This document shows positions 8,391 through 17,158 of a DNA stretch of 64,000 nucleotides, one piece after another. This stretch comes from Streptomyces coeruleorubidus (GTDB lineage Bacteria > Actinomycetota > Actinomycetes > Streptomycetales > Streptomycetaceae), in NCBI RefSeq assembly GCF_028885415.1, contig NZ_CP118527.1:2418001-2482000 (forward strand), in the 5' to 3' direction. Position numbers and translations under genes: made by a program. The notes beneath the pieces were generated by a model. The model was not told where the DNA came from and did no database searches. It saw nothing but the letters and a program-made list of their open reading frames with translations. How positions within the stretch are numbered: position 1 is the first letter of the stretch; each line of letters opens with the position of its first letter.

Positions 8391-9487
8391 CCGGGGACGG
8401 GGCCGATCGCGGTGCGGTGCACAGAGCCGGCTCGGCGGGGAGCGGAGCCGGCCCATCGGAGCCGGCAGCGGGCCCGGCGGCAAGCGGGAGGCGCCCGGCG
8501 GAGAGGGGAACCGGCTCGGCGGAGGTCGCTGCGGGCTCGGCGGAGAGTCGAACCGCCCCATCGGAACCCGCCGCGCGCTCGGCGGACGGCGGGGCGCTGC
8601 TGGTCGTCGGGGACGTCATCACGGACGTCGTCGCGCGGCACGAGGGGCCGCTCGCGGCCGGTACGGACACGGCTGCCTCGATCCGGACGGTGCCGGGCGG
8701 GGCGGGCGCCAACGTGGCGTGCTGGGCCGCACACCGGGGCGCGGCGCAGGTGCGGCTGCTCGGGCGCGTGGGGGCGGAGGCCGCCGCCTGGCACAGGCGT
8801 GAGCTGGTGGCCCACGGCGTGCGTCCCAAGCTCGCCGTCGACCCGCAGGCGCCGACCGGCACGGTGATCTGCCTGGTGGACGGGGGCGCTTCGGCCGAGC
8901 GGACGTTCCTCACCGACAGCGGCGCGTCGTTGCGGCTGGAACCCGCCGACTGGTCGGACGCGCTGCTCGACGGCGTGGCCCGGCTGCACCTGTCGGGCTA
9001 TCTCCTGTTCTCCGAACCGAGTCGCGCCCTGGTGGCGGTGGCTCTGCGGGCCGCACGCGCGCGTGGCGTGCCGGTGAGCCTGGATCCCGCGTCGGCCGGT
9101 TTCCTCGGGGAGCTGGGCGCCGGGCGCTTCCTCGCGCTCGTCGAGAGCGTGGACGTGCTGTTGCCCAGCCGGGACGAGGCGTGTCTGCTGACGGGGCTGA
9201 CCGACGCGGCCGACGCGGCGGCCGAGCTGAGCCTGCGTGTTCCGCTGGTGGTGGCCAAGCAGGGGCACGAGGGGGCGCTCGTGGCCCGCTCGGGGAAGGT
9301 GTGCGCCCGTGTCCCCGCCGTACCGGTGACGGCACGGGACACCACGGGCGCCGGTGACGCCTTCACCGGCGCGTTTCTCGCCGCCCTGCTCGCGGGTGCC
9401 GGGCCGGAGGAGGCGGCGGCGGAGGGCTGCCGGGCGGGTGCGAGGGCGGTGGAACGGGTGGGCGGCAGACCGCCCCTGCCCGGCTGA
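8387..9487 (+). CDS. PfkB-family sugar kinase, probable pseudouridine kinase, with repetitive N-terminal extension
   Basis: The protein has 366 residues and starts in an ATGA overlap with psuG. The ribokinase fold begins only at about residue 69 (GALLVVGDVITDVV). It contains the substrate-binding GGAGANVA and the C-terminal PfkB signature DTTGAGDAFTGAF with its catalytic Asp. Residues 1-68 are low-complexity Gly/Ser/Ala/Pro/Glu sequence containing PSEP twice; the DNA at about 8428-8590 is an imperfect duplication. By linkage it is likely the pseudouridine kinase, but PfkB enzymes vary in substrate, so ribokinase-like activity is possible. No normal start codon lies near residue 69, so the extension probably is translated. 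Confidence 0.85.
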   Translation: MTGDGADRGAVHRAGSAGSGAGPSEPAAGPAASGRRPAERGTGSAEVAAGSAESRTAPSEPAARSADGGALLVVGDVITDVVARHEGPLAAGTDTAASIRTVPGGAGANVACWAAHRGAAQVRLLGRVGAEAAAWHRRELVAHGVRPKLAVDPQAPTGTVICLVDGGASAERTFLTDSGASLRLEPADWSDALLDGVARLHLSGYLLFSEPSRALVAVALRAARARGVPVSLDPASAGFLGELGAGRFLALVESVDVLLPSRDEACLLTGLTDAADAAAELSLRVPLVVAKQGHEGALVARSGKVCARVPAVPVTARDTTGAGDAFTGAFLAALLAGAGPEEAAAEGCRAGARAVERVGGRPPLPG

Positions 9488-9512
9488 TGCCCGGCTCCCG
9501 CACGGGCCTCGG

Positions 9513-10307
9513 CTACTGCTTGCGGCCCCACGCCGAGATCATCGGAGGCGTCGTCAGATCGAGGGCGCCGGACGTGACGTTCGCGAGATGCCGGTCGATG
9601 TCCTGGTCCGTGGCGAGGCCCGCCGTGACCAGCTGGTCGCGGATCTGACGGATCGTGACGGACTCCAGGGCGGCGCAGGCCGGCGAGCAGACGGGGAAGT
9701 AGGCGTCGGCGTGCACGCGGGTCAGGCCGGCTTCCCGGAGCAGCCGCGGGAGGGTGCGGCCGCAGGGGAGGTCGGTCCCGCGGTCGGCGAGCAGTCTGCG
9801 GAAGCCGTGCCGCAGCCGGTTCGCGAGCTGCTGCTCGGGGCCGTACTCGTCGGGGCAGAGCAGCGGCTGAAGGGCGGGGTCGGCGTCCTCGACGAGGATG
9901 CGCCCGCCGGGGCGCAGTGCCTTGACCATGGACCGCAACGCCCGTGCCCGGTCGGTCACGTGGACGAGGGCGAGACGGGCGTGCACCAGGTCGAAGCCCT
10001 CCCCCGGCGGCTCCTGGGCGCCGAGGTCGTGCACGCGCACCTCGACGGGCGGCCGGGCAGCGGGGGCGAGCCGTGAGGTGTCGGTGTCGGTCGCGACGAC
10101 GCGTCCGGTCGGGCCGACCTTCTTCGCGAGCCAGGACACCACGGAGGTACCGCCGGCTCCGACCTCCCAGCACCGCCAGCCGGATCCGATGCCGAGCGCT
10201 TCGAGGTGCCGGAACGTCGTGGGGTCGAAGAGAGCGGCGAAGGCGCTGAAGTGCTCGGCGGCCTCGGTCTGCCGGTTGTCGAGGAGGTACCCATCGGTTC
10301 GCGTCAT
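9513..10307 (-). CDS. Class I SAM-dependent methyltransferase
   Basis: The 264-residue protein starts at ATG 10307 (MTRTDGYLLDNRQTEA). Glycine-rich motif I appears as WEVGAGGTSVVSWLA, the acidic end of strand 2 as VVATDTDTSRL, and post-motif blocks as FDLVHARLALVHV and LRPGGRILVEDADP. This is the general layout of UbiE-like small-molecule methyltransferases. Reading further upstream would add 56 residues encoded partly by a tandem repeat, which looks non-coding. It stands alone, convergent with the kinase gene and divergent from corA. The substrate is unknown. Confidence 0.85.
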   Translation of the reverse strand: MTRTDGYLLDNRQTEAAEHFSAFAALFDPTTFRHLEALGIGSGWRCWEVGAGGTSVVSWLAKKVGPTGRVVATDTDTSRLAPAARPPVEVRVHDLGAQEPPGEGFDLVHARLALVHVTDRARALRSMVKALRPGGRILVEDADPALQPLLCPDEYGPEQQLANRLRHGFRRLLADRGTDLPCGRTLPRLLREAGLTRVHADAYFPVCSPACAALESVTIRQIRDQLVTAGLATDQDIDRHLANVTSGALDLTTPPMISAWGRKQ

Positions 10308-10615
10308 GCCGCGATCATCCCAGTTGCCCGACTTGTCCGTGACGGTCGACGCTCCGGTACGGAGAGTCGACACTCCCGTACGGAGAACCGCACAGCCCTC
10401 GCACGGAGAACCGCACTGCCCCGACACGCGTCGATGTCTGGGGCGTGACGAGCCCTGCGGGAGCCTTTCGGTCACGGCCCGGGGGCTTCGTCCACAGCCG
10501 GGAACAAAGCGGAACGAGCCGTTTCCACAGGCTTACTCGCAGCTCACGTCGGCCTGGCAGACTGACGAACCAAGGCGCGGGAACGGCGCGCGGAGCTCCA
10601 CGCAAGGAGATGCAG
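10308..10615. repeat. Divergent intergenic region with a ~22-bp tandem repeat
   Basis: This 308-bp gap separates the methyltransferase from corA. At 10344-10411 about three imperfect copies of a 21-23 bp unit occur, each containing CGGAGA preceded by GTA or GCA (for example CCGGTACGGAGAGTCGACA and CCCGTACGGAGAACCGCACA). The rest shows no convincing gene, promoter or riboswitch. The copies sit where promoters for both genes would be expected, so they could be operator repeats or simply slippage products. Confidence 0.6.
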
Positions 10616-11743
10616 ATGTCCATGGCAGGGAATCTGCGGAAGGTCACGAGCCTCGGCGGGGTCGGCGGCCTCCGCAAGGTGGCTCGGCTGGCCCGGCGGC
10701 GCCCGCGCGTCGACCTGAGTCACCCGGCCCGCTCCCCGCTGGGCTCCTCGGTGGTGAACTGCGTGACGTACCGGGACGGTGTCCGCACCTCTGCGCGCGG
10801 CGATCTGGTGGATGCCGTGGAGTCGGTACGCAAGAAGGGCGAGGGTTTCGTCTGGCTCGGTCTGCACGAGCCGACCGACCGGGAGTTCGCGGGCATCGCC
10901 GAGCTCTTCGACCTGCACCCCCTGGCCGTGGAGGACGCCGTCGAAGCCCACCAGCGCCCCAAGCTGGAGCACTACGACGAGACGCTCTTCGCGGTGTTCA
11001 AGACGGTCTGCTACGTCGAGCACGAGGAACTCACGGCCACCAGCGAGGTGGTGAACACCGGCGAGATCATGGTCTTCGTCGGCAAGGACTTCGTGATCAC
11101 GGTGCGGCACGGCCGGCACGGCTCGCTGGGTCCGCTGCGCGAGGAGCTGGAGTCCGATCCCCACCAATTGGCGAAAGGCCCGTCCGCGGTGCTGCACGCG
11201 ATCGCGGACCACGTGGTGGACGACTACCTGACCGTCACGGACTCGGTGCAGGCGGACATCGACCAGGTCGAGACGGAGGTGTTCGCGGAGACCGGCGCGC
11301 GGGTGGACCCGGGGCGCATCTACCAGCTCAAGCGTGAACTCCTGGAGCTGAAGCGGGCGGTGGTGCCGCTCAGCCGGCCGCTGGAGGATCTCGCCACGCG
11401 GCCGATCCGGGTGGTCGACCCGGAGATACAGGCGTACTTCCGCGATGTCTCGGACCACCTGCTGCGGGGGAAGGAGCAGATCGCCGCCTTCGACGAACTG
11501 CTCAACTCCATACTCCAGGCGCACCTCGCGCAGGTCACGGTCGCGCAGAACGAGGACATGCGGAAGATCACGGCGTGGGCCGCGATCATCGCCGTGCCGA
11601 CGATGGTCTGCGGGGTGTACGGCATGAACTTCGACCACATGCCGGAGCTGCACTGGCGATACGGCTACGGCATGGTCATCGGCGTCATATCCGTCGCGTG
11701 CCTGACGCTGTACCGGGGGTTCCGGCGCAGCGGCTGGCTCTGA
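10616..11743 (+). CDS. corA: CorA-family magnesium/divalent-cation channel
   Basis: The product is a homopentameric inner-membrane Mg2+ channel. It has 375 residues from ATG 10616, with AAGGAG at 10604-10609; nearby in-frame ATGs at 10610 and 10622 fit the ribosome site less well. A large cytoplasmic domain (residues 40-300) is followed by two membrane helices at the C terminus. The signature YGMNF is at 335-339 at the end of the first helix. The basic C-terminal YRGFRRSGWL is typical. An Arg-rich extra N terminus of about 35 residues precedes the conserved region. Mg2+ transport is the default; Co2+, Ni2+ or Zn2+ are possible in this family. Confidence 0.93.
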   Translation: MSMAGNLRKVTSLGGVGGLRKVARLARRRPRVDLSHPARSPLGSSVVNCVTYRDGVRTSARGDLVDAVESVRKKGEGFVWLGLHEPTDREFAGIAELFDLHPLAVEDAVEAHQRPKLEHYDETLFAVFKTVCYVEHEELTATSEVVNTGEIMVFVGKDFVITVRHGRHGSLGPLREELESDPHQLAKGPSAVLHAIADHVVDDYLTVTDSVQADIDQVETEVFAETGARVDPGRIYQLKRELLELKRAVVPLSRPLEDLATRPIRVVDPEIQAYFRDVSDHLLRGKEQIAAFDELLNSILQAHLAQVTVAQNEDMRKITAWAAIIAVPTMVCGVYGMNFDHMPELHWRYGYGMVIGVISVACLTLYRGFRRSGWL

Positions 11744-11785
11744 CGGGGGCCGTGACCCGCGGGGGCATGGCGGGGTGATGCGCCG

Positions 11786-12214
11786 TCAGCGCGGGGTGGT
11801 CCTGGCGTAGACGCTCTCGGCCCAGGAGGCGATCTGGTCGCCCGCCAGATGCCGGGCCAGGTCGGCTTCGCTGATCATGCCGACCAGGCGCTTGTCCCGG
11901 ATGACGGGCAGTCGGCGGATCTGGTGCTCCTGCATCTCGCGGAGCACCTCGCCGACATCGGCGTCCGCGTCGATCCAGCGGGGGGTGCCCTTGGCCATCT
12001 CGCCCGCGGTGACCTCGGCGGGGTTGTGACCCATCGCGACGCAGCCGACGACGATGTCGCGGTCGGTGAGGATGCCGCAGAGCCGCTCGTTCTCGTCGCT
12101 GATGGGCAGGGCACCGACGTTCAGTTCGCGCATGAGCTGGGCCGCGCGGTCGAGGGTTTCGTGGGCGGGGATCCACTGGACGCCGCGGTGCATGATGTCT
12201 CCGGCGGTGGTCAT
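11786..12214 (-). CDS. Tandem CBS-domain protein
   Basis: The 142-residue protein starts at ATG 12214 behind GGGAGG. It consists of two CBS domains: the first at about 7-60 (IMHRGVQWIPAHETL ... LCGILTDRDIV), the second at about 75-130 (ARHLAG at the end). CBS pairs bind adenosine-containing ligands such as AMP, ATP or SAM and act as energy sensors, often in stress and dormancy responses. No catalytic or membrane domain is attached, so it may act in trans. It is convergent with corA, separated by 42 bp. The ligand is unknown. Confidence 0.93.
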   Translation of the reverse strand: MTTAGDIMHRGVQWIPAHETLDRAAQLMRELNVGALPISDENERLCGILTDRDIVVGCVAMGHNPAEVTAGEMAKGTPRWIDADADVGEVLREMQEHQIRRLPVIRDKRLVGMISEADLARHLAGDQIASWAESVYARTTPR

Positions 12215-12340
12215 GAAGTACCTCCCGGTGCCGGACGGCCGGCGCGGGGCGGGAGGCACCGCAAGTCCCGGCGCCCTTCATTCTCGCCGCGTCACCCGGT
12301 GCCCGCACACGGAACGGCCCCCGGGCCGGCCCAGAGAGGC

Positions 12341-12982
12341 TCAGCCGCCCCACGCCGGGTGGCGCGGATCATCGGCCCGTACCAGGACGTCGGCCGTGCC
12401 CGCCGGGTCGGTCTCCTGTTCGTAGCGCTCGAAGGCCGGCAGGGTCCAGTGCTCGTCCTCGGGCGTGCGGCGGCGCAGGGCGCCCGGGGAGAGCAGGACG
12501 TGGACGCTCAGATCGAAGGGGAACCAGTGTCGAAGGAGGAAGGACCCGTGCAGCAACAGCACGCCACCGGGCGGGAGTTGGACGTAGGGACTGCGGGTGG
12601 CCCGGTCGGCGGCCGGGTCCCACAGGTCCGGCAGGACGCGGCCGTCGCCGCCGGCTTCGAGGGGGCCGAACACCTCGCGCCACAGGGCGTTGGTGTCGTA
12701 CCAGCCGCTGTAATAGGACTCCACGTCCTGGTGGCCGTACTCCAGTCGCACGGAGGCGGGGCGCAGAAAGCCCTCCGTGCCCACGACGAGCGAGGAGCGG
12801 CCGCGTATGCGCAGTGCCTCGGAGACACGCCGGGCGAGGTCTCCCGGGCGGGCGGCCGGGGCACCGTCGAAGGCGATGCGCGGCCAGGGACTGCCGTCGG
12901 CGGGCTTCAGGTCGAGCAGGCGCTCGGCGAGCAGGTCGCCGAGCCGGTCCCAGGTGATCGCTTCCAGTCGCACACGGCCCAT
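12341..12982 (-). CDS. Uridine kinase-like P-loop-family protein (degenerate P-loop)
   Basis: The protein has 213 residues from ATG 12982 (MGRVRLEAITWDRLGDLL); ATG 13012 is an alternative and neither has a good ribosome site. The region WPRIAFDGAPAARPGDLAR aligns with the uridine-kinase P-loop but lacks the GK[ST] signature, reading GAPAARPGD instead. LRPASVRLEYGHQDVESYYSGWYD matches the kinase region that holds the substrate. LPPGGVLLLHGSFLLR and DVLVRADDPRHP close the fold. Streptomycete relatives are usually annotated as uridine kinase. Given the missing Lys/Ser, phosphate transfer is uncertain; it may bind nucleosides or be a distinct kinase. Confidence 0.75.
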   Translation of the reverse strand: MGRVRLEAITWDRLGDLLAERLLDLKPADGSPWPRIAFDGAPAARPGDLARRVSEALRIRGRSSLVVGTEGFLRPASVRLEYGHQDVESYYSGWYDTNALWREVFGPLEAGGDGRVLPDLWDPAADRATRSPYVQLPPGGVLLLHGSFLLRHWFPFDLSVHVLLSPGALRRRTPEDEHWTLPAFERYEQETDPAGTADVLVRADDPRHPAWGG

Positions 12983-13127
12983 GATGCGCCAGGCCACGGC
13001 AGGACGTGTCATGCCCGCGAGCGCCGCAGACACCGGGGAGGAGGCGGCAGAACGACGGGTGCCGCGATCGCCGGGGTCGCCTCCGGTGGATGCAGTGCGC
13101 GCCGCCGTCAGCGGGAATGAACCCTCC

Positions 13128-13862
13128 ATGGTCCATGAACCCCCTGTGGTCCCGGAACCCCGTATGGTCCCGCGCGCGACGCTCCCGCCCCACACCGGTC
13201 TTCTCGTCTTCCAGCCCCTCAAGCGCCGGCACTGCGCCGAGTGCCGGCGAGGGCCGCTGCCGCTGCTCGCCCTCGAGGACGGTGCCCCGCGCTGCCTGGA
13301 CTGTGCCGACCTCGGGCACCTGGTGTTCCTGCCGCGCGGCGACACCGCGCTGACGCGCAGATCGCGGGAGGAGAGCGCGCTGTCGGCGGTGGTGGTGCGG
13401 TTCAACCGGCGCAAGAGCCGGTACGAGCGGCAGGGCGTTCTCGTCGAGGAGGCGGCGCTCGCGCGGGCCGAGCAGCGGTGTCTCGCGGATGCCGAGGCGC
13501 GACGGCGGCGCCGGGTGCGGGACGCGCGGCGCCGGGCGGCTCAGGACGCCCTGTTCGCCCAGGCGTTCGCGGCGGAGATACAGCGGCTGTTCCCCGGATG
13601 TCCGGCCGACCGTGCGCGGGCCATCGCCGCGCACGCCTCGGAGCGGGGCAGCGGGCGGGTGGGCCGCAGTGCGGCCGGGCGGGCGCTGACGGAGGGGGCG
13701 GTGACCTCGGCGGTCGTGGCGTCCGTACGGCATCTGGACACGCCGTACGACCGGCTGCTGATGAGCGGGGTGCCGCGGCACGAGGCGCGGCGGCGGATCG
13801 CGGCGGCGGTGGAGACGGTGCTGAGGGGGTGGACCGAGGCGGGGCTCGGTTCCGCCGGGTGA
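13128..13862 (+). CDS. DUF2293-type protein
   Basis: The product has 244 residues from ATG 13128 (or 232 from ATG 13164). Four cysteines early in the protein form two CxxC pairs (CAEC and CLDC), suggesting a small zinc site. They are followed by a very Arg-rich helical region (ARRRRRVRDARRRAAQDA) and the C-terminal conserved DUF2293 block with YDRLLMSGVPRHEARRRI. It resembles a nucleic-acid-binding protein, but no function is known. The first codons lie in an 18-bp tandem repeat (13129-13174), which makes the start uncertain. It is divergent from the uridine kinase-like gene. Confidence 0.8.
   Translation: MVHEPPVVPEPRMVPRATLPPHTGLLVFQPLKRRHCAECRRGPLPLLALEDGAPRCLDCADLGHLVFLPRGDTALTRRSREESALSAVVVRFNRRKSRYERQGVLVEEAALARAEQRCLADAEARRRRRVRDARRRAAQDALFAQAFAAEIQRLFPGCPADRARAIAAHASERGSGRVGRSAAGRALTEGAVTSAVVASVRHLDTPYDRLLMSGVPRHEARRRIAAAVETVLRGWTEAGLGSAG
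13129..13174. repeat. 18-bp tandem repeat, 2.5 copies
   Basis: Units start TGGTCC and read TGGTCCATGAACCCCCTG, TGGTCCCGGAACCCCGTA and TGGTCCCGCG. They overlap the likely first codons of the DUF2293 gene and are part of the divergent promoter region. Confidence 0.75.
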
Positions 13863-13999
13863 CCGGTCGGGGGCCACGACAGCGCGGCCAGTCGGGCGTA
13901 CGCCGTTCGGCCGTGGTCACTGTGCTCGTACGGGATTTCACTTGTGGTGAGGAAGGGTGCCGGGGCAGGATGCCGGCTCGACGGGCGGGAGAGGCTTAC

Positions 14000-14479
14000 A
14001 TGATCGACGGACCGTACTTCGTGCTGACGGTGCTGGGTGTGCTCGGGACCGGCCTGGTGGCCGGGGTGTTCTGTGGCTTCTCGACCTTCGTCATGCGGGG
14101 CCTGGCCACGCTGCCGCCCGCGCAGGGGGCCGCCGCGATGAACGCGATCAACGTGGCCGCGGTGACACCGCCCTTCATGATCGTGTTCCTCGGGTCGGCC
14201 GTACTGTGCGCGGTGATCGCCGTGGTGACGTTCGTACTGTGGCCGGACGAGGGGACGGTGGAGCTGCTGGTGGGCAGCGCGCTGTACCTGTTCGGCTCGT
14301 TCGGGGTCACCATAGTCGCGAACGTGCCGCGCAACGACGCGCTGCTGAAGCTGGAGCCGGGCACCTCTCAGGCGGCCGCGTACTGGCCGGCGTATGTGCG
14401 CGAGTGGACCATGTGGAACCACGTCCGCACGGTTGCCTCGGCCGGGGCGGCGGTGGCGTACGTGCTGGCCCTCACCTGA
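14000..14479 (+). CDS. DUF1772 (anthrone-oxygenase-like) membrane protein
   Basis: The 159-residue protein starts at ATG 14000 behind a GGGCGGGAGAGG site. Four hydrophobic segments are visible (about 5-27, 52-78, 85-105 and 137-157). The DUF1772 hallmarks are present: FCGFSTFVMRGLATLPP, AMNAINVAAVTPPFM, the conserved NVPRNDAL and the terminal REWTMWNHVRTVAS. Some relatives oxidise anthrones in polyketide tailoring; most are uncharacterised. Nothing nearby suggests polyketide synthesis, so a general membrane function is equally likely. Confidence 0.88.
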   Translation: MIDGPYFVLTVLGVLGTGLVAGVFCGFSTFVMRGLATLPPAQGAAAMNAINVAAVTPPFMIVFLGSAVLCAVIAVVTFVLWPDEGTVELLVGSALYLFGSFGVTIVANVPRNDALLKLEPGTSQAAAYWPAYVREWTMWNHVRTVASAGAAVAYVLALT

Positions 14480-14598
14480 GCACTCCGGCAGGTGCTGTCC
14501 CGCCCCCTGCGAGTGCGCCGCCGCGGACGTATCGTGGCCGGAAGGAGTGCCGCCCGACGACGCACGGCCTGTCACACGCGCACGCAAGGAAGACGGCC

Positions 14599-16089
14599 AT
14601 GGCCGACCCCAAGGGTTTCATGACCACCCCCCGCCAGGACTGGCCGCGCAGGCCCGTCGAGGAGCGGGTCCGGGACTGGGACGAGGTCTACGTCCCCGGC
14701 GCCCTGCTGCCGATCATCAGCAAGCAGGCCGACCGCTGCATGGACTGCGGCATCCCCTTCTGCCACGAGGCCTGCCCGCTGGGCAACCTGATCCCCGAGT
14801 GGAACGACCTGGTGTCGAGGGAGGACTGGCGGGCGGCCGCCGACCGGCTGCACGCCACGAACAACTTCCCGGAGTTCACCGGCCGGTTGTGCCCGGCGCC
14901 GTGCGAGGCGGGATGCGTTCTGGCGATCAACCAGCCTGCCGTCACCATCAAGAACGTCGAGTGCGCGATCGCCGACCGGGCGTGGGAGGAGGGCTTCGCG
15001 CCGTCGAGGCCGCCGGAGCGGCTGTCCGGCAAGACGGTCGCGGTGATCGGTTCGGGACCCACCGGGCTGGCCGCGGCCCAGCAGCTGACCCGGGCCGGGC
15101 ACACGGTCGCCGTGTACGAGAGGGACGACCGGCTCGGCGGGCTGATGCGGTACGGCATCCCCGCGTTCAAGATGGAGAAGCACCATCTGGAGCGGCGGCT
15201 GGAGCAGATGCGGGCCGAGGGGACCAAGTTCCGTACGTCGACGGCGGTCGGGCGGGACATCAGGGCCGATGAGCTGCGGACTCGCTACGACGCCGTGGTG
15301 CTCGCCACGGGGGCGACCGCGTGGCGTGAACTCGATGTGCCGGGGCGGGACCTGACGGGCATTCACCAGGCGATGGAGTATCTCCCGCTGGCCAACCGGG
15401 TGTGCGAGGGCGATCTGGAGGCGTCCCCGCTGTCGGCCGCCGGGAAGCACGTCGTCATCGTCGGCGGCGGCGACACCGGGGCCGACTGCCTGGGCACGGC
15501 CGTCCGGGAGGGCGCCGCGTCCGTGACCCAGCTGGACATCTACGCACTTCCGGACACCGAGCGCGACGAGGACACCGAGCCCTGGCCGACGTATCCGGTG
15601 CGGGTCTACCGGTTGTCCGCCGCGCACGAGGAGGCCCGTGACCTGCGGACGGCCCCGGTGGCCGACGCGGACGCGCGGCTGTTCGCGGCGTCCACGCTGC
15701 GCTTCGACGGTGACGCGGCGGGCCATGTGCGGTCGCTGCACCTGGTCGAGGTGGACGCGCGGCGCCGTCCGGTGGAGGGCAGCGGGCGGACGCTCCCGGC
15801 CGACCTCGTGCTGCTCGCCCTCGGCTTCTCCGGGCCCGACCGGAAGGACGGGCTCGTCGACCAGCTGGGGCTGGAACTGGAGCCCCGCGGCACGATCGCG
15901 CGTGACGCCGGTTTCGCCACGAACGTGCCCGGCGTGTTCGCCGCGGGGGACGCCGCCCGGGGCCAGTCGCTCATCGTCTGGGCGATCGCCGAGGGGCGGG
16001 CCGTGGCGGCGGCGGTCGACCGCCATCTGACGGGCAGTTCGACGCTCCCGTCGCCGATCGGACCGTACGACAGGCCCATGGCGGTGTAG
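14599..16089 (+). CDS. gltD: Glutamate synthase small subunit-like NADPH-dependent oxidoreductase
   Basis: The protein has 496 residues from ATG 14599. Two cysteine clusters for [4Fe-4S] centres are present: C47, C50, C55 and C59, then C98, C102 and C106. They are followed by an FAD-binding GSGPTGLAAA near residue 150 and an NADPH-binding GGGDTGADC near residue 293. The terminal VFAAGDAARGQSLIVWAIAEGR closes the FAD site. In glutamate synthase this subunit passes electrons from NADPH to the large subunit GltB. No gltB is adjacent, so this may be a second, free-standing copy serving another partner. The gene assignment is firm; the partner is inferred. Confidence 0.92.
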   Translation: MADPKGFMTTPRQDWPRRPVEERVRDWDEVYVPGALLPIISKQADRCMDCGIPFCHEACPLGNLIPEWNDLVSREDWRAAADRLHATNNFPEFTGRLCPAPCEAGCVLAINQPAVTIKNVECAIADRAWEEGFAPSRPPERLSGKTVAVIGSGPTGLAAAQQLTRAGHTVAVYERDDRLGGLMRYGIPAFKMEKHHLERRLEQMRAEGTKFRTSTAVGRDIRADELRTRYDAVVLATGATAWRELDVPGRDLTGIHQAMEYLPLANRVCEGDLEASPLSAAGKHVVIVGGGDTGADCLGTAVREGAASVTQLDIYALPDTERDEDTEPWPTYPVRVYRLSAAHEEARDLRTAPVADADARLFAASTLRFDGDAAGHVRSLHLVEVDARRRPVEGSGRTLPADLVLLALGFSGPDRKDGLVDQLGLELEPRGTIARDAGFATNVPGVFAAGDAARGQSLIVWAIAEGRAVAAAVDRHLTGSSTLPSPIGPYDRPMAV

Positions 16090-16131
16090 GAGTGGCCACT
16101 TCCCGGATCACGTCGGGGTCGTACGACCGGC

Positions 16132-16345
16132 ATGTACGGCGTATGCGGCAGCGGTACCGCGGCCGACCGCGACCGGCTCGTCGCGGCGCTCGCCGAGCAC
16201 GCGCCGCACATCGAGGCACCAGTACCGCGGCCGGGCTGCACGCGGTGCCGCCGCTGCCGCCCGGCGCCGAGGCGTCCACGGTCAAGGGCGCCGACCGGCT
16301 GGTCATCGCCCTCGACGGCCGCGGCGCGTTCCGGCGATCGGAAAG
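16132..16345 (+). pseudogene. Possible decayed coding remnant
   Basis: After gltD a short frame starts MYGVCGSGTAADRDRLVAAL. This resembles the opening of class II glutamine amidotransferases such as asparagine synthases, which normally start MCGxCG with a catalytic Cys2. Here position 2 is Tyr. The amino-acid-like reading then seems to jump to another frame (VKGADRLVIALDGRGAFRR). No complete gene is possible before the convergent methyltransferase stop at 16346. The similarity is short and could be chance. Confidence 0.25.
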
Positions 16346-17158
16346 CTATGCCTTGCGTCCCACCGCTCCGTATCCCGGAATCACCCCGTCGTCCTGCCCG
16401 GGTACGGGCTCGCCCAGGTCGGGGTGCCAGCGGTGGGGCACCTCGACGCCGGGCTCGACGAGGTCGAGGCCGTCGAAGAAGCGGATGAACTCCTCGCGGG
16501 AGCGCAGGGCCAGGGTGACACCGGCGGCGCGGAGCTTCTCGGTGGCCGCCTTCGACTCCTCCGGCGTGAAGTCGGCCGTGGCGTGGGTGATGACCAGGTA
16601 GCTGCCGGAGGGCAGTTCGGCGAGCAGCCGGCGGACCAGATCGTGTGCGCCGTCCTCGTCGGAGACGAAGTGCAGCAGCGCGATGAGCGAGAGCGCGACG
16701 GGCCGGGTGAAGTCCAGGACCTTCCTCGCGCCCTCCAGGATGGCGTCCGGGTCGCGCACGTCGGCCTGGAGGTACTCGGTCGCCCCCTCGTCCGTGCCGC
16801 GCAGCAGGGCCGCCGCGTGGGCCAGCACGATGGGGTCGTTGTCGCAGTAGACGATCCGGGCGTCGGGGGCGATCTCCTGGGCGACCTGGTGGAGGTTGGG
16901 CTCGGTCGGGATGCCGGTGCCGACGTCCAGGAACTGCCGTACGCCGTTGCGGGCCAGCCAGCGTGTGGCCCGGTGCATGAACGCGCGGTTGACGCGCGCC
17001 ATGACCGGCACCCTCGGGTCGAGGGTGAGCATCTGCCGGCCCATCTCCTCGTCGACCGGGTAGTTGTCCTTGCCGCCGAGGTACCAGTCGTACATCCGCG
17101 CCGGATGCGGTCTGCTCGTGTCGACCGCGACGGCCGAGGTGGGGTCCTGCCCGGTCAT
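16346..17158 (-). CDS. DUF574-type SAM-dependent methyltransferase
   Basis: The 270-residue protein starts at ATG 17158 with GGAGTG five bases upstream; a start at 17179 lacks this. It has the actinobacterial PF04672-type layout: PHPARMYDWYLGGKDNYPVDE, a modified motif I FLDVGTGIPTEPNLHQVA, ARIVYCDNDPIVL and YLVITHATADFTPEE. This family is greatly expanded in Streptomyces and its substrates are mostly unknown. It stands alone, leftward, upstream of the DUF397/XRE genes with 98 bp between. No link to a biosynthetic cluster is visible. Confidence 0.93.
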   Translation of the reverse strand: MTGQDPTSAVAVDTSRPHPARMYDWYLGGKDNYPVDEEMGRQMLTLDPRVPVMARVNRAFMHRATRWLARNGVRQFLDVGTGIPTEPNLHQVAQEIAPDARIVYCDNDPIVLAHAAALLRGTDEGATEYLQADVRDPDAILEGARKVLDFTRPVALSLIALLHFVSDEDGAHDLVRRLLAELPSGSYLVITHATADFTPEESKAATEKLRAAGVTLALRSREEFIRFFDGLDLVEPGVEVPHRWHPDLGEPVPGQDDGVIPGYGAVGRKA

